The notes beneath the pieces are model-generated. The model did no database searches. It had not been told where the DNA came from and was given only the letters and a program-made list of their open reading frames with translations. Made by a program: the position numbers and the translations under genes. A DNA stretch of 64,000 bases from Burkholderia pyrrocinia (GTDB taxonomy: Bacteria > Pseudomonadota > Gammaproteobacteria > Burkholderiales > Burkholderiaceae), in the NCBI RefSeq assembly GCF_001028665.1, contig NZ_CP011505.1, forward strand, positions 620,001-684,000, written 5' to 3'. The stretch's first letter is position 1; the number at the start of each line of letters is the position of its first letter. Shown here in pieces: positions 15,195 to 24,840 of the stretch.

Positions 15195-16622
15195 ATGAGC
15201 GAACGCGTTCCGGCGCTCGACAGCGCACTGGCCGCCGCCGCGCCGCCGCATCGCTCGTCGCTGCGTACGATCTTCCCGACCGTCGCGGCCGCGAGCCTCG
15301 GCTTCGCGATCGTCCAGCTCGACGTGACCGTCGTCAACGTCGCGATTCCGAGCCTCGGCCATTCGTTCGGATCGAGCGTCCACGGGCTGCAGTGGATCGT
15401 CGATGCGTACACGCTGTCGTTCGCCGCGCTGCTGCTGACGTCCGGCACGCTGGCCGACCGCTTCGGCAGCCGCCGGCTGTTCGCGTACGGCCTCGCGCTG
15501 TTCCTGTTCGCGTCGCTCGGCTGCGCGCTCGCGCCGTCGCTCGCGGCGCTGATCGCCGCGCGTGTCGCGCAAGGCGTCGGCGCTGCGATGATCCTGCCCA
15601 CGTCGCTCGCGCTCATCACGCATGCTTGCGCGAACGACACCGCCGCGCGCGTGAAGGCCGTCGCGTGGTGGAGCGCGACCGGCGGTGCGATCAGCGCGGC
15701 CGGGCCAACGCTCGGCGGGCTGCTGATCGATTCGCTCGGCTGGCGCGCGATCTTCTTCATCAACCTGCCGATCTGCGCGGCCGGGCTGTGGCTTACGCTG
15801 CGCCACGTGCAGGATTCGGCCGCCGCGCGCACGCGGCTGTTCGATCCGGCCGGCCAGATCGTCGCGGTGCTCGTGCTCGCACTGCTGACGGGCGGGATCA
15901 TCCGGGCCGGCGCACATGGGCCGGGGGACCCATATGCGGCCGGCGCGCTGGTTGCATCGGTCGTGCTCGGCGCGCTGTTCATCGCGATCGAGCGGCGCGT
16001 GGCCGCGCCGATGCTGCAGCTCGCGTTCTTCAGGATCGCGCGCGTGCCGGGCGTGCTCGCGATCGGTGCGGTCACGAATGCCGCGTTCTACGGGCTGATC
16101 TTCTCGCTGAGCCTCTATTTCCAGAACGCGCGCGGCTTCACGGCAACCGAATCGGGGCTCGCACTCGCGCCGCTCACGATCATCATGCTCGCCAACATCG
16201 CGAGTGCGCGGCTCGCCGTCCGGTACGGATTCCGCGCGACCGTCATCGTCGGCCTCGGCGTATCGCTCGCGGGCTACGTGTGGCTGTGGCAAACGCTTGC
16301 AGCGCACACGCCGTATGCACTGCTGGCGCCCGGGCTCGCGGCGATGGCGATCGGCGGCGGCATCGCGATTCCCGCGCTGACGTCGACGATGCTCGGCAGC
16401 GTCGAAGCCGGCCGCTCGGCCACCGCGTCCGCGATCCTCAATACCGCGCGCCAAGTCGGCGCCGCCGTCGGCGTCGCGGCGCTCGGTGCGCTGGTCGCGG
16501 GCCAGGGCGCGGCGATCGTGGCCGGTGCGTCGCGTGCGTTTGCCGTCGCGGCCGCGCTCGTCGCCGTGTGCATCGTGCTGGCCGCGCGCTGGCCCGGCGA
16601 CGCGCCGGACGCCGGCACGTGA
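15195..16622 (+). CDS. MFS drug/metabolite exporter, DHA2 (14-TMS) type
   Basis: This inner-membrane proton-driven exporter is about 475 residues long. The start chosen is MSERVPAL after GGGGGC. An ATG-free extension of 19 codons upstream is open but lacks family character. DHA2 motifs are visible: LDVTVVNVAIPSLGH (motif D1), GTLADRFGSRR (motif A) and LPTSLALITH after GVGAAM. Fourteen hydrophobic stretches can be counted roughly. The gene is followed by an ATP-grasp ligase gene after 58 bases, so the exporter probably removes the product of this cluster. Confidence 0.88.
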   Translation: MSERVPALDSALAAAAPPHRSSLRTIFPTVAAASLGFAIVQLDVTVVNVAIPSLGHSFGSSVHGLQWIVDAYTLSFAALLLTSGTLADRFGSRRLFAYGLALFLFASLGCALAPSLAALIAARVAQGVGAAMILPTSLALITHACANDTAARVKAVAWWSATGGAISAAGPTLGGLLIDSLGWRAIFFINLPICAAGLWLTLRHVQDSAAARTRLFDPAGQIVAVLVLALLTGGIIRAGAHGPGDPYAAGALVASVVLGALFIAIERRVAAPMLQLAFFRIARVPGVLAIGAVTNAAFYGLIFSLSLYFQNARGFTATESGLALAPLTIIMLANIASARLAVRYGFRATVIVGLGVSLAGYVWLWQTLAAHTPYALLAPGLAAMAIGGGIAIPALTSTMLGSVEAGRSATASAILNTARQVGAAVGVAALGALVAGQGAAIVAGASRAFAVAAALVAVCIVLAARWPGDAPDAGT

Positions 16623-16680
16623 TCCTGAGCACGTGCCGCCCGCCTCTTTTCAACCGATCCCACAGCCGAGCGAGGAATCC

Positions 16681-17949
16681 ATGCAGCATCGCTTCATCGA
16701 TACCGTCCTGATCGTCGACGGCGCGTCGACGGCCGCCTATCTGGCGCCCGCGTTTCGCGCATACGGCATCCGTTGCGCGCACGTGATCAGCGACCCCGAT
16801 TTGCCGGAAATCTACCGGAACCAGTTCGTCGCGTCCGACTACATCCGCCAGGTCCAGCATCGCGGCGACCTCGACGCGACGCTCGCGCAATTGAGCGACC
16901 TGCGGATCGGCGCGGTGCTGCACGGCCTGGACGCGGCGCTCGAACTCGCCGACACGCTGGCCGAGCGGCTCGACGTGCCATATCGCAACAACCTCGCGAC
17001 GTCGGCCGCGCGACGCGACAAGTTCGCGATGAACGAGCGCATCCGCCAGGCCGGCCTGCGCGCACCCGCGCATTTTCACAGTACGTCGGTCGACGAAACG
17101 CTCGCATGGGCACGTGCGTACGGCACGCTGCCGCTCGTGGTGAAGCCGGCGCGCAGCGCGGGCGTAGCCGGCGTGAAGATCTGCCGGACGCTCGAGCAGG
17201 TCGAGCACGCCGCGCGCGACGTGCTGGCCACCCGTTCGCTGTACAACCAGCCGAACGACGACATCGTGATCCAGAGCTATTCCGAGGGGCAGGAATACAT
17301 CGTCGATTCGGTGTCGTTCGAGGGCCGCCATCGCGTGGTCAGCCTGTGGGAGGTGCATCGCGACCGTACGCACGCGCCGCGGCTCGACAAGATGCTGGTG
17401 CTGAACCATGCCGACCCGCGCTACGCGCCGCTGCTCGATTACGCGGCCGACGTGCTCGATGCGCTCGACGTCCGCTTCGGGCCGACCCATCTCGAACTGT
17501 TCGATACGGCCGACGGCCCGACGATCGTCGAACTGAACGCGCGGCTGCACGGCAGCCTCGACCCGCGGCTGACGAGTGCGGTCAGCGGCGAGAATCACGT
17601 GTCGGCCGCCGTCGAAGCCGTGCTGCATCCGGAGCGGCTGTTCGGCGAAGCCGCCGCGCCGACGGATTTTCGCGGCTACTGCGGACACGTGCTGCTGCTG
17701 TCGTCGCGCAACGGCGTGCTCGCGCAGGACTTCACGTGGCAGGCGATCCAGGCGCTGCCGTCGTTCGTCGGGCTGAAGCAGTGGATCAAGGTCGGCGACA
17801 CGCTGCGCGTGACCACCGACCTGCAGACGGCGCTCGGCACGGTCGGCCTCTACAGCCCGACGTTCGAGCGGCTGCTCGAGGATTGCCGGCGCATCCGCGA
17901 AATCGAGGCCGATTTCTTCGCGGACGAACGCGCCGTCGCGCTGGCGTAG
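16681..17949 (+). CDS. ATP-grasp domain ligase (first of two)
   Basis: This 422-residue cytoplasmic enzyme starts MQHRFIDTVLIVDG after GAGGAAT. It has a Rossmann-like preATP-grasp domain (residues 1 to about 110), then the grasp fold with LPLVVKPARSAGVAGVKICRT, the metal-binding segment FGPTHLELFDTADGPTIVELNARLHGSLDP and a C-terminal domain. It resembles ATP-grasp proteins that make amide bonds through acyl-phosphates, such as L-amino-acid ligases of the BacD type. The substrate is unknown. It lies just after the MFS gene, probably in one operon. Confidence 0.82.
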   Translation: MQHRFIDTVLIVDGASTAAYLAPAFRAYGIRCAHVISDPDLPEIYRNQFVASDYIRQVQHRGDLDATLAQLSDLRIGAVLHGLDAALELADTLAERLDVPYRNNLATSAARRDKFAMNERIRQAGLRAPAHFHSTSVDETLAWARAYGTLPLVVKPARSAGVAGVKICRTLEQVEHAARDVLATRSLYNQPNDDIVIQSYSEGQEYIVDSVSFEGRHRVVSLWEVHRDRTHAPRLDKMLVLNHADPRYAPLLDYAADVLDALDVRFGPTHLELFDTADGPTIVELNARLHGSLDPRLTSAVSGENHVSAAVEAVLHPERLFGEAAAPTDFRGYCGHVLLLSSRNGVLAQDFTWQAIQALPSFVGLKQWIKVGDTLRVTTDLQTALGTVGLYSPTFERLLEDCRRIREIEADFFADERAVALA

Positions 17950-17998
17950 CGTTGCTGGCACCGCGCGCCCGAGCCCTCGAGTTCCCGCTTCTCCGGCG

Positions 17999-18874
17999 CT
18001 AGCGCGCGAGCAACGCCCCCGCCTGCCGGCCCAGCACCGCGCGCAATGCGTCGAGTTCGGACAGCGCGGGCGCTTCCTCGGGCGTGACGAGGTAGGTCGT
18101 CACGCTGTCGAGATCGTCGAACGCGTGCGCGCGCAGTTCCTTGCGGGCCACGTGTTCGGTGGTGATCCGCTTCGGCAGGATCGCGACGCCCATTCCGGCC
18201 GCCACGCAGCCGAGGATTGCGCCGAACGTGCCGAACGACGACACCGATTCGATCGCGAACCCGCGCGCCTTCAGCCAGTGCTCGGCGACCGCGCGATACG
18301 GGCAGCCGTCGTGAAACGCCAGCAGCCGCACCGTGCTGTCGGCCAGCAATTGGCGGCGCGTGACCGTGGCCGCGCTCACCAGCACCATGTCCTCGGCGAA
18401 CGCGGGCTCGTAGCGCAGCCCCGGCCGGACGACCGCGCGCGCGGTGAGCGCGGCGTCGATCCGGCCGCGCAGCAGCGCGTCGGCCAGCTCCGGTTCGCTG
18501 CCGATCTGCACCGCGAGGCCGAGTGCCGGATCGTGCGCCTTCAGCGCGGCGGCGAGCGCCGGCAGCCGCGTGGCCGCCGTGCTTTCCATCGAACCGAGCC
18601 GGAAGCTGCGTGCGACCGGCGTCTCGCGCACCACCTGCGTCGCTTCGTCGACGAGGCGCAGGATGCGGTCGCAATACGGGATCAGCCGGCGCCCGGCTTC
18701 GTTCAGCACCAGCCGCTTGCCGTGCCGGTCGAACAGCGGCGCGTCGAGCGACTCTTCGAGCTGGCGAAGCCGCGCGGTCACGTTCGACTGCGTGCAGCCG
18801 AGCCGTTCGGCCGCGCGCAACGCGCTGCCTTCCTGCACGACGGCCCGGAAGGTTTCGAGCAGAGGTATGTTCAT
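17999..18874 (-). CDS. LysR-family transcriptional regulator of the oxygenase/ATP-grasp cluster
   Basis: This 291-residue protein has an N-terminal winged helix-turn-helix (LLETFRAVVQEGSALRAAERLGCTQSNVTARLRQLEESLDAPLF) and a C-terminal effector domain. It is encoded opposite the flanking genes, between the first ATP-grasp gene and the BASS transporter gene. Its own start faces the transporter across 78-170 bases, the common arrangement for a LysR protein that controls its divergent neighbour. The effector is unknown. Confidence 0.9.
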   Translation of the reverse strand: MNIPLLETFRAVVQEGSALRAAERLGCTQSNVTARLRQLEESLDAPLFDRHGKRLVLNEAGRRLIPYCDRILRLVDEATQVVRETPVARSFRLGSMESTAATRLPALAAALKAHDPALGLAVQIGSEPELADALLRGRIDAALTARAVVRPGLRYEPAFAEDMVLVSAATVTRRQLLADSTVRLLAFHDGCPYRAVAEHWLKARGFAIESVSSFGTFGAILGCVAAGMGVAILPKRITTEHVARKELRAHAFDDLDSVTTYLVTPEEAPALSELDALRAVLGRQAGALLAR

Positions 18875-19041
18875 ATCACCTTCTCTTGTTACTGATCCAG
18901 TTTATATCATTTTACTTCGCGAATCATCGGGATTAGCCTAGCGGACATTCCATGCTGGCCGGCCCCTTTCCGAGGAATCCGCATGTCATCCGCTGTCTGT
19001 TCCGGCTTCACCTCCGTGCGCCGTCGGCGCGAGGCTTGCCC

Positions 19042-19986
19042 GTGCGTGCACTGATCGCCGCACTGGTGCGGCGCGGCCCGACCGTGCTCGCGTGCGGCGT
19101 CGGCCTCGGTCTGCTGATTCCGCCGCTCGCGAACCTCGCACGGCCGCTGATGCCCGTTACCGTGTTCCTGTTCGTGCTCGGCACGCTGCTGCGCGTCGAA
19201 CCGAGCGCCGTGCGCGCGGTCGCGCGGCGGCCGGCCGTGTCGCTGCTGCTGCCCGCCGCGACGATGATTGCCTGCCCGGTCGCGCTCGGCATCGCGGCGC
19301 GGCTCGCCGGCATGCCGGACGAGTGGGTCGTCGCGCTGGTGATCGCGTACTGCGCGCCGCCGTCGAGCGGTACGTCGACGATCGCGCGGATGCTGTCTCT
19401 CGACGCGAGCGTCGCGCTCGTCGCGACCCTCGCGTCGATGGCGTTCGTTCCGCTCACCGCGCCGCTGCTGACGGCCTGGTTCAGCCATGATGCGGCCGTG
19501 TCGATCTCGCCGTTGAGTCTCGCGTTGCGGCTCGCGCTGCTGATCGGCAGCGCCGAAGGCGTCGCGCTGCTCGTGCGGCGGCTCGCCGGCTCGCGGCTCG
19601 ATCGCTATGCGACGACTATCGACGCGATCGTCGTCGTCGCACTGCTGGTGTTCGCGCTCGGCACGATGGCCGGCATGCAGCAGTCGATCATCGATGCGCC
19701 GCAGCGCGCGTTGAGCGCGATCGCACTCGCGTTCGCCGTCAACGCGGGCTTCCAGATCATCGCGTACGGGCTCACGCCCGGCGACGTCCGCACGCGGCTC
19801 AATGTCGCGCTGATCGTCGCCAATCGCAATGTCGGGCTGATGTGGGCCGCGCTCGGGCTCGCGGCCACGCCGACCATGGCGCTCGTGTTCACGTGCGCGC
19901 AACTGCCGATCTACACGCTGCCGCGCGTCGTCCAGCACCTGCTGCCGCGCCTCGAAGCGCAGCGCCTGCGCAGGCGTGCACGCTAG
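19042..19986 (+). CDS. Bile acid:sodium symporter (BASS) family transporter
   Basis: This membrane protein is about 314 residues long with nine or ten hydrophobic segments. BASS features include GLGLLIPPLANLARPLMPVTVFLF near the start, AYCAPPSSGTSTIARMLSLDASVALVATLASM in the centre and VANRNVGLMWAALG in the second repeat. The start chosen is GTG at 19042 with GAGG seven bases upstream. An ATG at 18952 would add 30 residues without membrane or family character. BASS members also carry organic acids and amino-acid derivatives, so this could import a precursor or export a product. Confidence 0.82.
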   Translation: MRALIAALVRRGPTVLACGVGLGLLIPPLANLARPLMPVTVFLFVLGTLLRVEPSAVRAVARRPAVSLLLPAATMIACPVALGIAARLAGMPDEWVVALVIAYCAPPSSGTSTIARMLSLDASVALVATLASMAFVPLTAPLLTAWFSHDAAVSISPLSLALRLALLIGSAEGVALLVRRLAGSRLDRYATTIDAIVVVALLVFALGTMAGMQQSIIDAPQRALSAIALAFAVNAGFQIIAYGLTPGDVRTRLNVALIVANRNVGLMWAALGLAATPTMALVFTCAQLPIYTLPRVVQHLLPRLEAQRLRRRAR

Positions 19987-20028
19987 CCGGCACCGCCCCG
20001 CTCTCCCGTCCTCGATCAAGGATCCAGC

Positions 20029-21237
20029 ATGAAGCGACTCATCGTGATCGGCGCACGCGCCACCGGCAGCAGCCTCGCACTCGTGCGTGCCGCCCTCGCG
20101 CGCCAGGTGGCCGTGACCGTCGTCACCGCGCCCGGCCATCGTCTCGACGGCGTGTTTCCCGACGGCGTCGAGACTATCAACCTCGAACCCGACGCCGGCC
20201 AGCTCGCCGGCTGGCTGCGCACGCGTTTTCAGGGTGAACTCGACACGCTGCGCGTGACGACCGCCCACGACACCTATGCGCGCACCGCCGCGTGGGTCGC
20301 CGACGCGCTCGGCCTGCCCGGCCCCGATGCACGGCACGTCGCGCACGCGGTATCGAAGTCGAACCAGAAGGCCTTGCTCGCCGCGCACGGCATCCCCGCC
20401 GCGCAATTCGTCACGGGCACGCTGGGCGCGCCGGCAGCGCTCGCCGCCGCGGCCGCCCCGTTGCGTTTTCCGGTCGTCGTCAAGCCGTCGGAGGGATCGG
20501 CGAGCGATGGCGTCCGGCGCTGCGAGGACATCGCCGAAGTGCGCGCGCAACTCGACGCGCTCGCCGCCGCGCAAACCGATGCGCGGACGCTCGCGACGGA
20601 GCGCGTCGTCATCGAGGAATTCCTGAGCGGCAGCGAATACTGCGTCGAGTATTTCGACGGCCGCTACGTCGGCGCGCTGCGCAAGCTGAAGCGGCATGGC
20701 GCCGGCTTTCTCGAACGCGGCTATACCTCCGAACTCGATCTCGATGCCGACACGCTGCGCGCGCTGATCGACGTCGGCACGCGCGCGACCGCAGCCGCCG
20801 GGCTCACGTGGGGGCCCGTGCATCTTGATTGCATCGTGCACGACGGCGTGCCGCACGTGATCGAACTGAATCCGCGCATCGCAGGCAGCTTCATCTGCGA
20901 CATCGTGCGCGACGGATACGGCTTCAACGTGGTCGATGCATTGCTCGACAAACTCGACGGACGGACGGTGACGATTCCCGAACTGTTCGAGCCGCACGCG
21001 TATGCGCGCGCCGAATTCCTGCTCGACAGCGATCCGCGCGCGTGGCGTTTCGCGCAGGCTGGCGAGATCAACGACGGCGCAGTCACGATCAGTTACGGGC
21101 CGCAAGTGTTGCCGGATCGCGAACGGCGCGCGTTTCTTTATGTGCGTGTCGCGTCGCCGGCCGCGCACGAGGTGGCGAAAAGGCCGGGCTCATCGACCGA
21201 TAGCGGCGACGTCCGGCAGCCGACGCCGGCCGGATAG
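20029..21237 (+). CDS. ATP-grasp domain ligase (second of two)
   Basis: This 402-residue enzyme starts MKRLIVIGARATGSSLALVRAAL. Like the first copy it has a preATP-grasp domain, then FPVVVKPSEGSASDGVRRCE (nucleotide loop), ERVVIEEFLSGSEYCVEYF and the metal-ligand segment GPVHLDCIVHDGVPHVIELNPRIAGSFI. It resembles carbamoyl-phosphate-synthetase-like and amino-acid ligase ATP-grasp proteins. It follows the BASS transporter gene after 42 bases. Two non-identical ligases in one cluster would allow two successive couplings. Confidence 0.82.
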   Translation: MKRLIVIGARATGSSLALVRAALARQVAVTVVTAPGHRLDGVFPDGVETINLEPDAGQLAGWLRTRFQGELDTLRVTTAHDTYARTAAWVADALGLPGPDARHVAHAVSKSNQKALLAAHGIPAAQFVTGTLGAPAALAAAAAPLRFPVVVKPSEGSASDGVRRCEDIAEVRAQLDALAAAQTDARTLATERVVIEEFLSGSEYCVEYFDGRYVGALRKLKRHGAGFLERGYTSELDLDADTLRALIDVGTRATAAAGLTWGPVHLDCIVHDGVPHVIELNPRIAGSFICDIVRDGYGFNVVDALLDKLDGRTVTIPELFEPHAYARAEFLLDSDPRAWRFAQAGEINDGAVTISYGPQVLPDRERRAFLYVRVASPAAHEVAKRPGSSTDSGDVRQPTPAG

Positions 21238-21573
21238 CGCGTCGGCCAGCGCGGCTGGACGGGAGCGGTACGCCCTCCCGTCCAGCCGGTACTCGGCGTC
21301 TATGGGCAGCTCGCGGCCCCGTCCGCCGGAAAATGGGTCGTCAGTTGCTCCGAACGAACATACGCGCATGCTCCAGATCCAGCATCACAGGTCGGATCGC
21401 GGCACGAAGCCGTTCCGTTCATGGAAGCAGTTCGGTTCGCTGCCGCGCAATGCGTCGACGCGCAGGCACCTGCGTTGCGCATTCGCCTGCGCAAAAATCT
21501 CACGCGGCACGGCGGCGCCAATGCCCTTTGAGCACGCGCTTCCCGCACACGCACGGCGCTCCCGATCGCCGCC
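21238..21573. other. Intergenic stretch without recognised gene
   Basis: This 336-base gap lies between the convergent ATP-grasp and histidine kinase genes. Frames open on both strands show no protein-family character. No strong hairpin with a T-run was found. Confidence 0.5.
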
Positions 21574-23343
21574 TCACGCCCGCTGCGCCAGCGCCGCCGC
21601 GTTCGCGTTGTCGCGTGCCCGCCGGACCGGCAGCCGCACGCAGAACGTCGTGCCGCGCCCGGGTTCGCTCGTCACGTCGATTGCGCCGCGATGGCGCTCG
21701 ACGATGCCGTGCGATACCGACAAGCCAAGCCCCGTTCCCTGCCCGACCGGCTTGGTCGTGAAGAACGGATCGAAGATCCGCCGGACGACGTCGGGCGACA
21801 TGCCCGTTCCGGTGTCGCTGATCGCGATCGACACCTGTTCGCCCTCGCTCGACGTGCGGATCGTGATGACGCCGCGCTCGGGAATCGCCTGCACCGCGTT
21901 GACCAGCAGGTTCATGAATACCTGGTTCAGTTGCGACGGCAGGCATTCGACCTGCGGCAGGTCGCCATAATCGCGCACGATGTCGGCCTTGTACTTGAGT
22001 TCGTTATGAACGACGTTGAGCGTGCTCTCGAGGCCCGCGTGGAGATCGACCACGCTCCACTCGTCGCTGACCGGGCGCGAGAAATCGCGCAGGTCCTGCA
22101 CGATGCGCCGCACCCGCACCGCGCCATCGATCGATTCGTCGATCAGCGTCACGATCTCGTCGCGGACGTAGTCCAGATCCGCCGCGCGGCCCATCGCCGT
22201 CAGCGCATCGCGGGCGGCGGGGTCGAGCTGCGGCAGCACGGCCTCATGCGCCGCGACCACGTCGAGCAGGCTTCGCACCCAGGTCTTCAACGTATTGAGG
22301 TTCGCGCTGACGAAGCCGATCGGATTGTTGATCTCGTGCGCGACGCCCGCCGCGAGCTGGCCGATCGACGCGAGTTTTTCCGACTGCAGCAACTGCACGT
22401 GGGTTTCCTCGAGCGCATGCAGCAGGCGCCGCTGTTCCTCCCGCTCCTGTTCGAGCCGTGCCTGTGCCGCCTTGCGTTCGTCGATCTCGGTCGCCATGTT
22501 CTCGCGCGTGCGCTGCAGCATCTCCGTCGACTGCTCGTAGCGATGCAACGCACGCTCGAGTTCGGCGGTTCGCATTTTCACGAGCCGTTCGAGCGTGTCG
22601 GTCATCCCGCGCAGAAAGGTTGTGCGCGCATCGAAGCGGCTGAGCAGCAGCGTGACGATCAGCGTCGCCATCGTAAACAGCGCGACGGTCGTCGCGAGCC
22701 ACGGCGCGTCGATCCCGTTCGCGGCGCCGCATCGAACGTCCGGCGCAAAATGGGCGGCCGCCATCCCCGTATAGTGCATGCCGGTAATGGCGATGCCCAT
22801 GATGACGGCCGCGCCGACGCGTTGCGCGGTCGCATGACGTGCCTGCTGCGCGCGCAGCGCCTGCGCAATCCATAGCGCGGCGGTCGATGCGATCACCGCG
22901 ATGCCGATCGATGCGGCGAACAGCGCGGGATCGTAGCGAATGCCGGGTTGCATGTGCATCGCAGCCATCCCCGCGTAGTGCATGCCGGCAATCCCGCCGC
23001 CCATCAGCGCACCGCCCGCGAACAGTCGCCGCCAGCCCAGCCGCGCTCGCGTGACGACGTTCAGCGCGAAATACGACACGAGCACGGCGATCGCCAGCGA
23101 TGCGCCCGTGTCCGGCAGTGCATAGCCGAGCGGGATCGGCAGCGAGAACGCGAGCATGCCGACGAAATGCATCGACCAGATCCCGGTTCCCATCGCGGCC
23201 GCGCCGCCGCCCAGCCACGCACGCTTGAGCTTCGGGTTGTCGAGCAGCGAAATGAACGCGGCCAGATCGAGCGTCGTATAGGAAGCCAGCGTCGCGATGG
23301 CGAGCGACAGCAGGACGAGCGGGAGATTGTAGGTGCCGTGCAT
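21574..23343 (-). CDS. MHYT-domain membrane sensor histidine kinase
   Basis: This 589-residue inner-membrane kinase starts MHGTYNLPLVLLSLAIA, the standard opening of MHYT sensors. Seven helices carry the repeated metal-binding motif as WSMHFVGM, AGMHYAGMAAMH and TGMHYTGMAAAH. MHYT domains are proposed to bind copper and sense O2, CO or NO. A long coiled-coil stretch follows, then the dimerisation box AAGVAHEINNPIGF with the phospho-accepting histidine, and an ATPase domain with NLLVNAVQAI, SDTGTGM, IFDPFFTTKPVGQGTGLGL. It lies 84 bases downstream of the HD-GYP response regulator gene, which should be its partner. Confidence 0.92.
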   Translation of the reverse strand: MHGTYNLPLVLLSLAIATLASYTTLDLAAFISLLDNPKLKRAWLGGGAAAMGTGIWSMHFVGMLAFSLPIPLGYALPDTGASLAIAVLVSYFALNVVTRARLGWRRLFAGGALMGGGIAGMHYAGMAAMHMQPGIRYDPALFAASIGIAVIASTAALWIAQALRAQQARHATAQRVGAAVIMGIAITGMHYTGMAAAHFAPDVRCGAANGIDAPWLATTVALFTMATLIVTLLLSRFDARTTFLRGMTDTLERLVKMRTAELERALHRYEQSTEMLQRTRENMATEIDERKAAQARLEQEREEQRRLLHALEETHVQLLQSEKLASIGQLAAGVAHEINNPIGFVSANLNTLKTWVRSLLDVVAAHEAVLPQLDPAARDALTAMGRAADLDYVRDEIVTLIDESIDGAVRVRRIVQDLRDFSRPVSDEWSVVDLHAGLESTLNVVHNELKYKADIVRDYGDLPQVECLPSQLNQVFMNLLVNAVQAIPERGVITIRTSSEGEQVSIAISDTGTGMSPDVVRRIFDPFFTTKPVGQGTGLGLSVSHGIVERHRGAIDVTSEPGRGTTFCVRLPVRRARDNANAAALAQRA

Positions 23344-23427
23344 GATCGAGCGCCCGAATCGGTATGAATGCGTTGCCGCGACGTGCGCTCGAGCGCGCAC
23401 CGCGGCCGTCAGGCCGCGTATCCGACG

Positions 23428-24840
23428 TCAGGCGGGCGGCGTGCCTGCAGCGGGCGTCTGCTTCGACGCGGCCGCGCCGGCCAGGACGAGGATGTCGAAC
23501 GGCGTCCCTTCCCGCGTCTCGAAGCGGCGCACGAGCTCGATCTGGTGTGCCGACATCACGCTGCCTTTCGTCATCAGCAGCACGCCGCGATGCGTGCGCA
23601 GATCGTCGGCGAGCTGCATCCCTTCACGCAACTGCGTGGACTTGATCTCCGCGACGGACGCCGCGATGCCGAGACTCGCCGGGTCCCGCATCAGCTCGAC
23701 GAAGCGCTCGACGAGCTGCGGGTCATACCGCACGCCGGCCTGCGACCGCAGCGCATCGAGCGCCTGCTCGAGCGAATGCGGCGCACCGATTTCGCCGTTG
23801 CGCAGCCCTTCGAAATCGCGTGCGATCGCAACGATCCGCGAACCGGGCGGGATCGCGTCGCCGGCCAGCCCGTCCGGCGTGCCGCGTCCGTTGAAGCGCT
23901 CGTACTGGTGAAGCACGATCGACGCGACCTTGTGCAGTTGCGCGACCGGCGTCAGCACCATCTGCGCGCGCAGCGGATGCTGCTGGAACAGGCGGTGTTC
24001 GTCCGTCGTCATCCGCGTGAGCGGCTTGTGCAGCAATTCGTCGGGCAGCGACAACTTGCCGATGCCGTGCAGCAGCCCCGCGAAATAGACGTCCTGCGCG
24101 TGCAGCTCGCTCATCTCCGACGCCAGCGCGAGCCGGCGCGCAATCTCGCCGACCCGCATCGCGTGTCCGCCGGCGGTCCCGCAACGCAGTTCGATCATGC
24201 TCGCGCAGACCTGGACCATCGCCGTGAAACTGCTTTTCAGGTCGCGTTGCGCGGCTTCGAGGAACATCACGGTCTGGCCGAGTTCCTCGGTGCGCGCGCG
24301 CACCTGCGTTTCGAGTTCCGTATTGAAACGGCGCAGCGCATCGTTCTGCGCCTCGGTCAGCGCGGCCAGCCGGATCGCTTCGCGGCGCAAATGCCGCTGC
24401 TCCAGCGCCTGTTCGATGGTCAGCAGCAGGTCGTGATCGTCCCACGGCTTGTTCAGGTAGCGATACACGCCGCCTTCGTTGACGGCCTGCACGACCGACG
24501 CGATCTCCGCATAACCGGTCAGCAGGATGCGCATCGTGTCCGGGTACAGCGCCCGCGCGCGAGCCAGGAATTCCGCGCCGCTCATGTGCGGCATCCGCAT
24601 GTCGGACACGATCAGGTCGACTTCGGTCGACGCCAGGATCTCGAGTGCGGCCTCGCCGCTGTCGGCGGTCAGGATCTCGTAGCGTGCGGGACGGAACACG
24701 CGCTTGAGCGCCGACAGCACGTTCGGTTCGTCGTCGACCAGCAGGATCGACGGTGCGGGACATGCGTCGCCGGATGCGGCTGCCGCGTCGGGCGTTTCAG
24801 GCGATATGGCATTCACGCCGTTTGTTGCAGATGTCGTCAT
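23428..24840 (-). CDS. Response regulator with degenerate HD-GYP domain
   Basis: This 470-residue protein has a receiver domain (residues 31-150, acidic pair D36/D37, phosphorylation site D80 in IVSDMRMPHMSG, K131 in LNKPW), a coiled linker and a C-terminal HD-GYP region (about 205-400). HD-GYP phosphodiesterases degrade cyclic-di-GMP, but here the HD pair reads H258-G259 (LLHGIGK), the HHE motif reads H311-Q312 (LHQYERF) and GYP reads G320-T-P. Several metal ligands are therefore gone. It is probably a non-catalytic signalling or binding protein. GAGG precedes the ATG. The adjacent MHYT kinase is the likely partner. Confidence 0.9.
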   Translation of the reverse strand: MTTSATNGVNAISPETPDAAAASGDACPAPSILLVDDEPNVLSALKRVFRPARYEILTADSGEAALEILASTEVDLIVSDMRMPHMSGAEFLARARALYPDTMRILLTGYAEIASVVQAVNEGGVYRYLNKPWDDHDLLLTIEQALEQRHLRREAIRLAALTEAQNDALRRFNTELETQVRARTEELGQTVMFLEAAQRDLKSSFTAMVQVCASMIELRCGTAGGHAMRVGEIARRLALASEMSELHAQDVYFAGLLHGIGKLSLPDELLHKPLTRMTTDEHRLFQQHPLRAQMVLTPVAQLHKVASIVLHQYERFNGRGTPDGLAGDAIPPGSRIVAIARDFEGLRNGEIGAPHSLEQALDALRSQAGVRYDPQLVERFVELMRDPASLGIAASVAEIKSTQLREGMQLADDLRTHRGVLLMTKGSVMSAHQIELVRRFETREGTPFDILVLAGAAASKQTPAAGTPPA

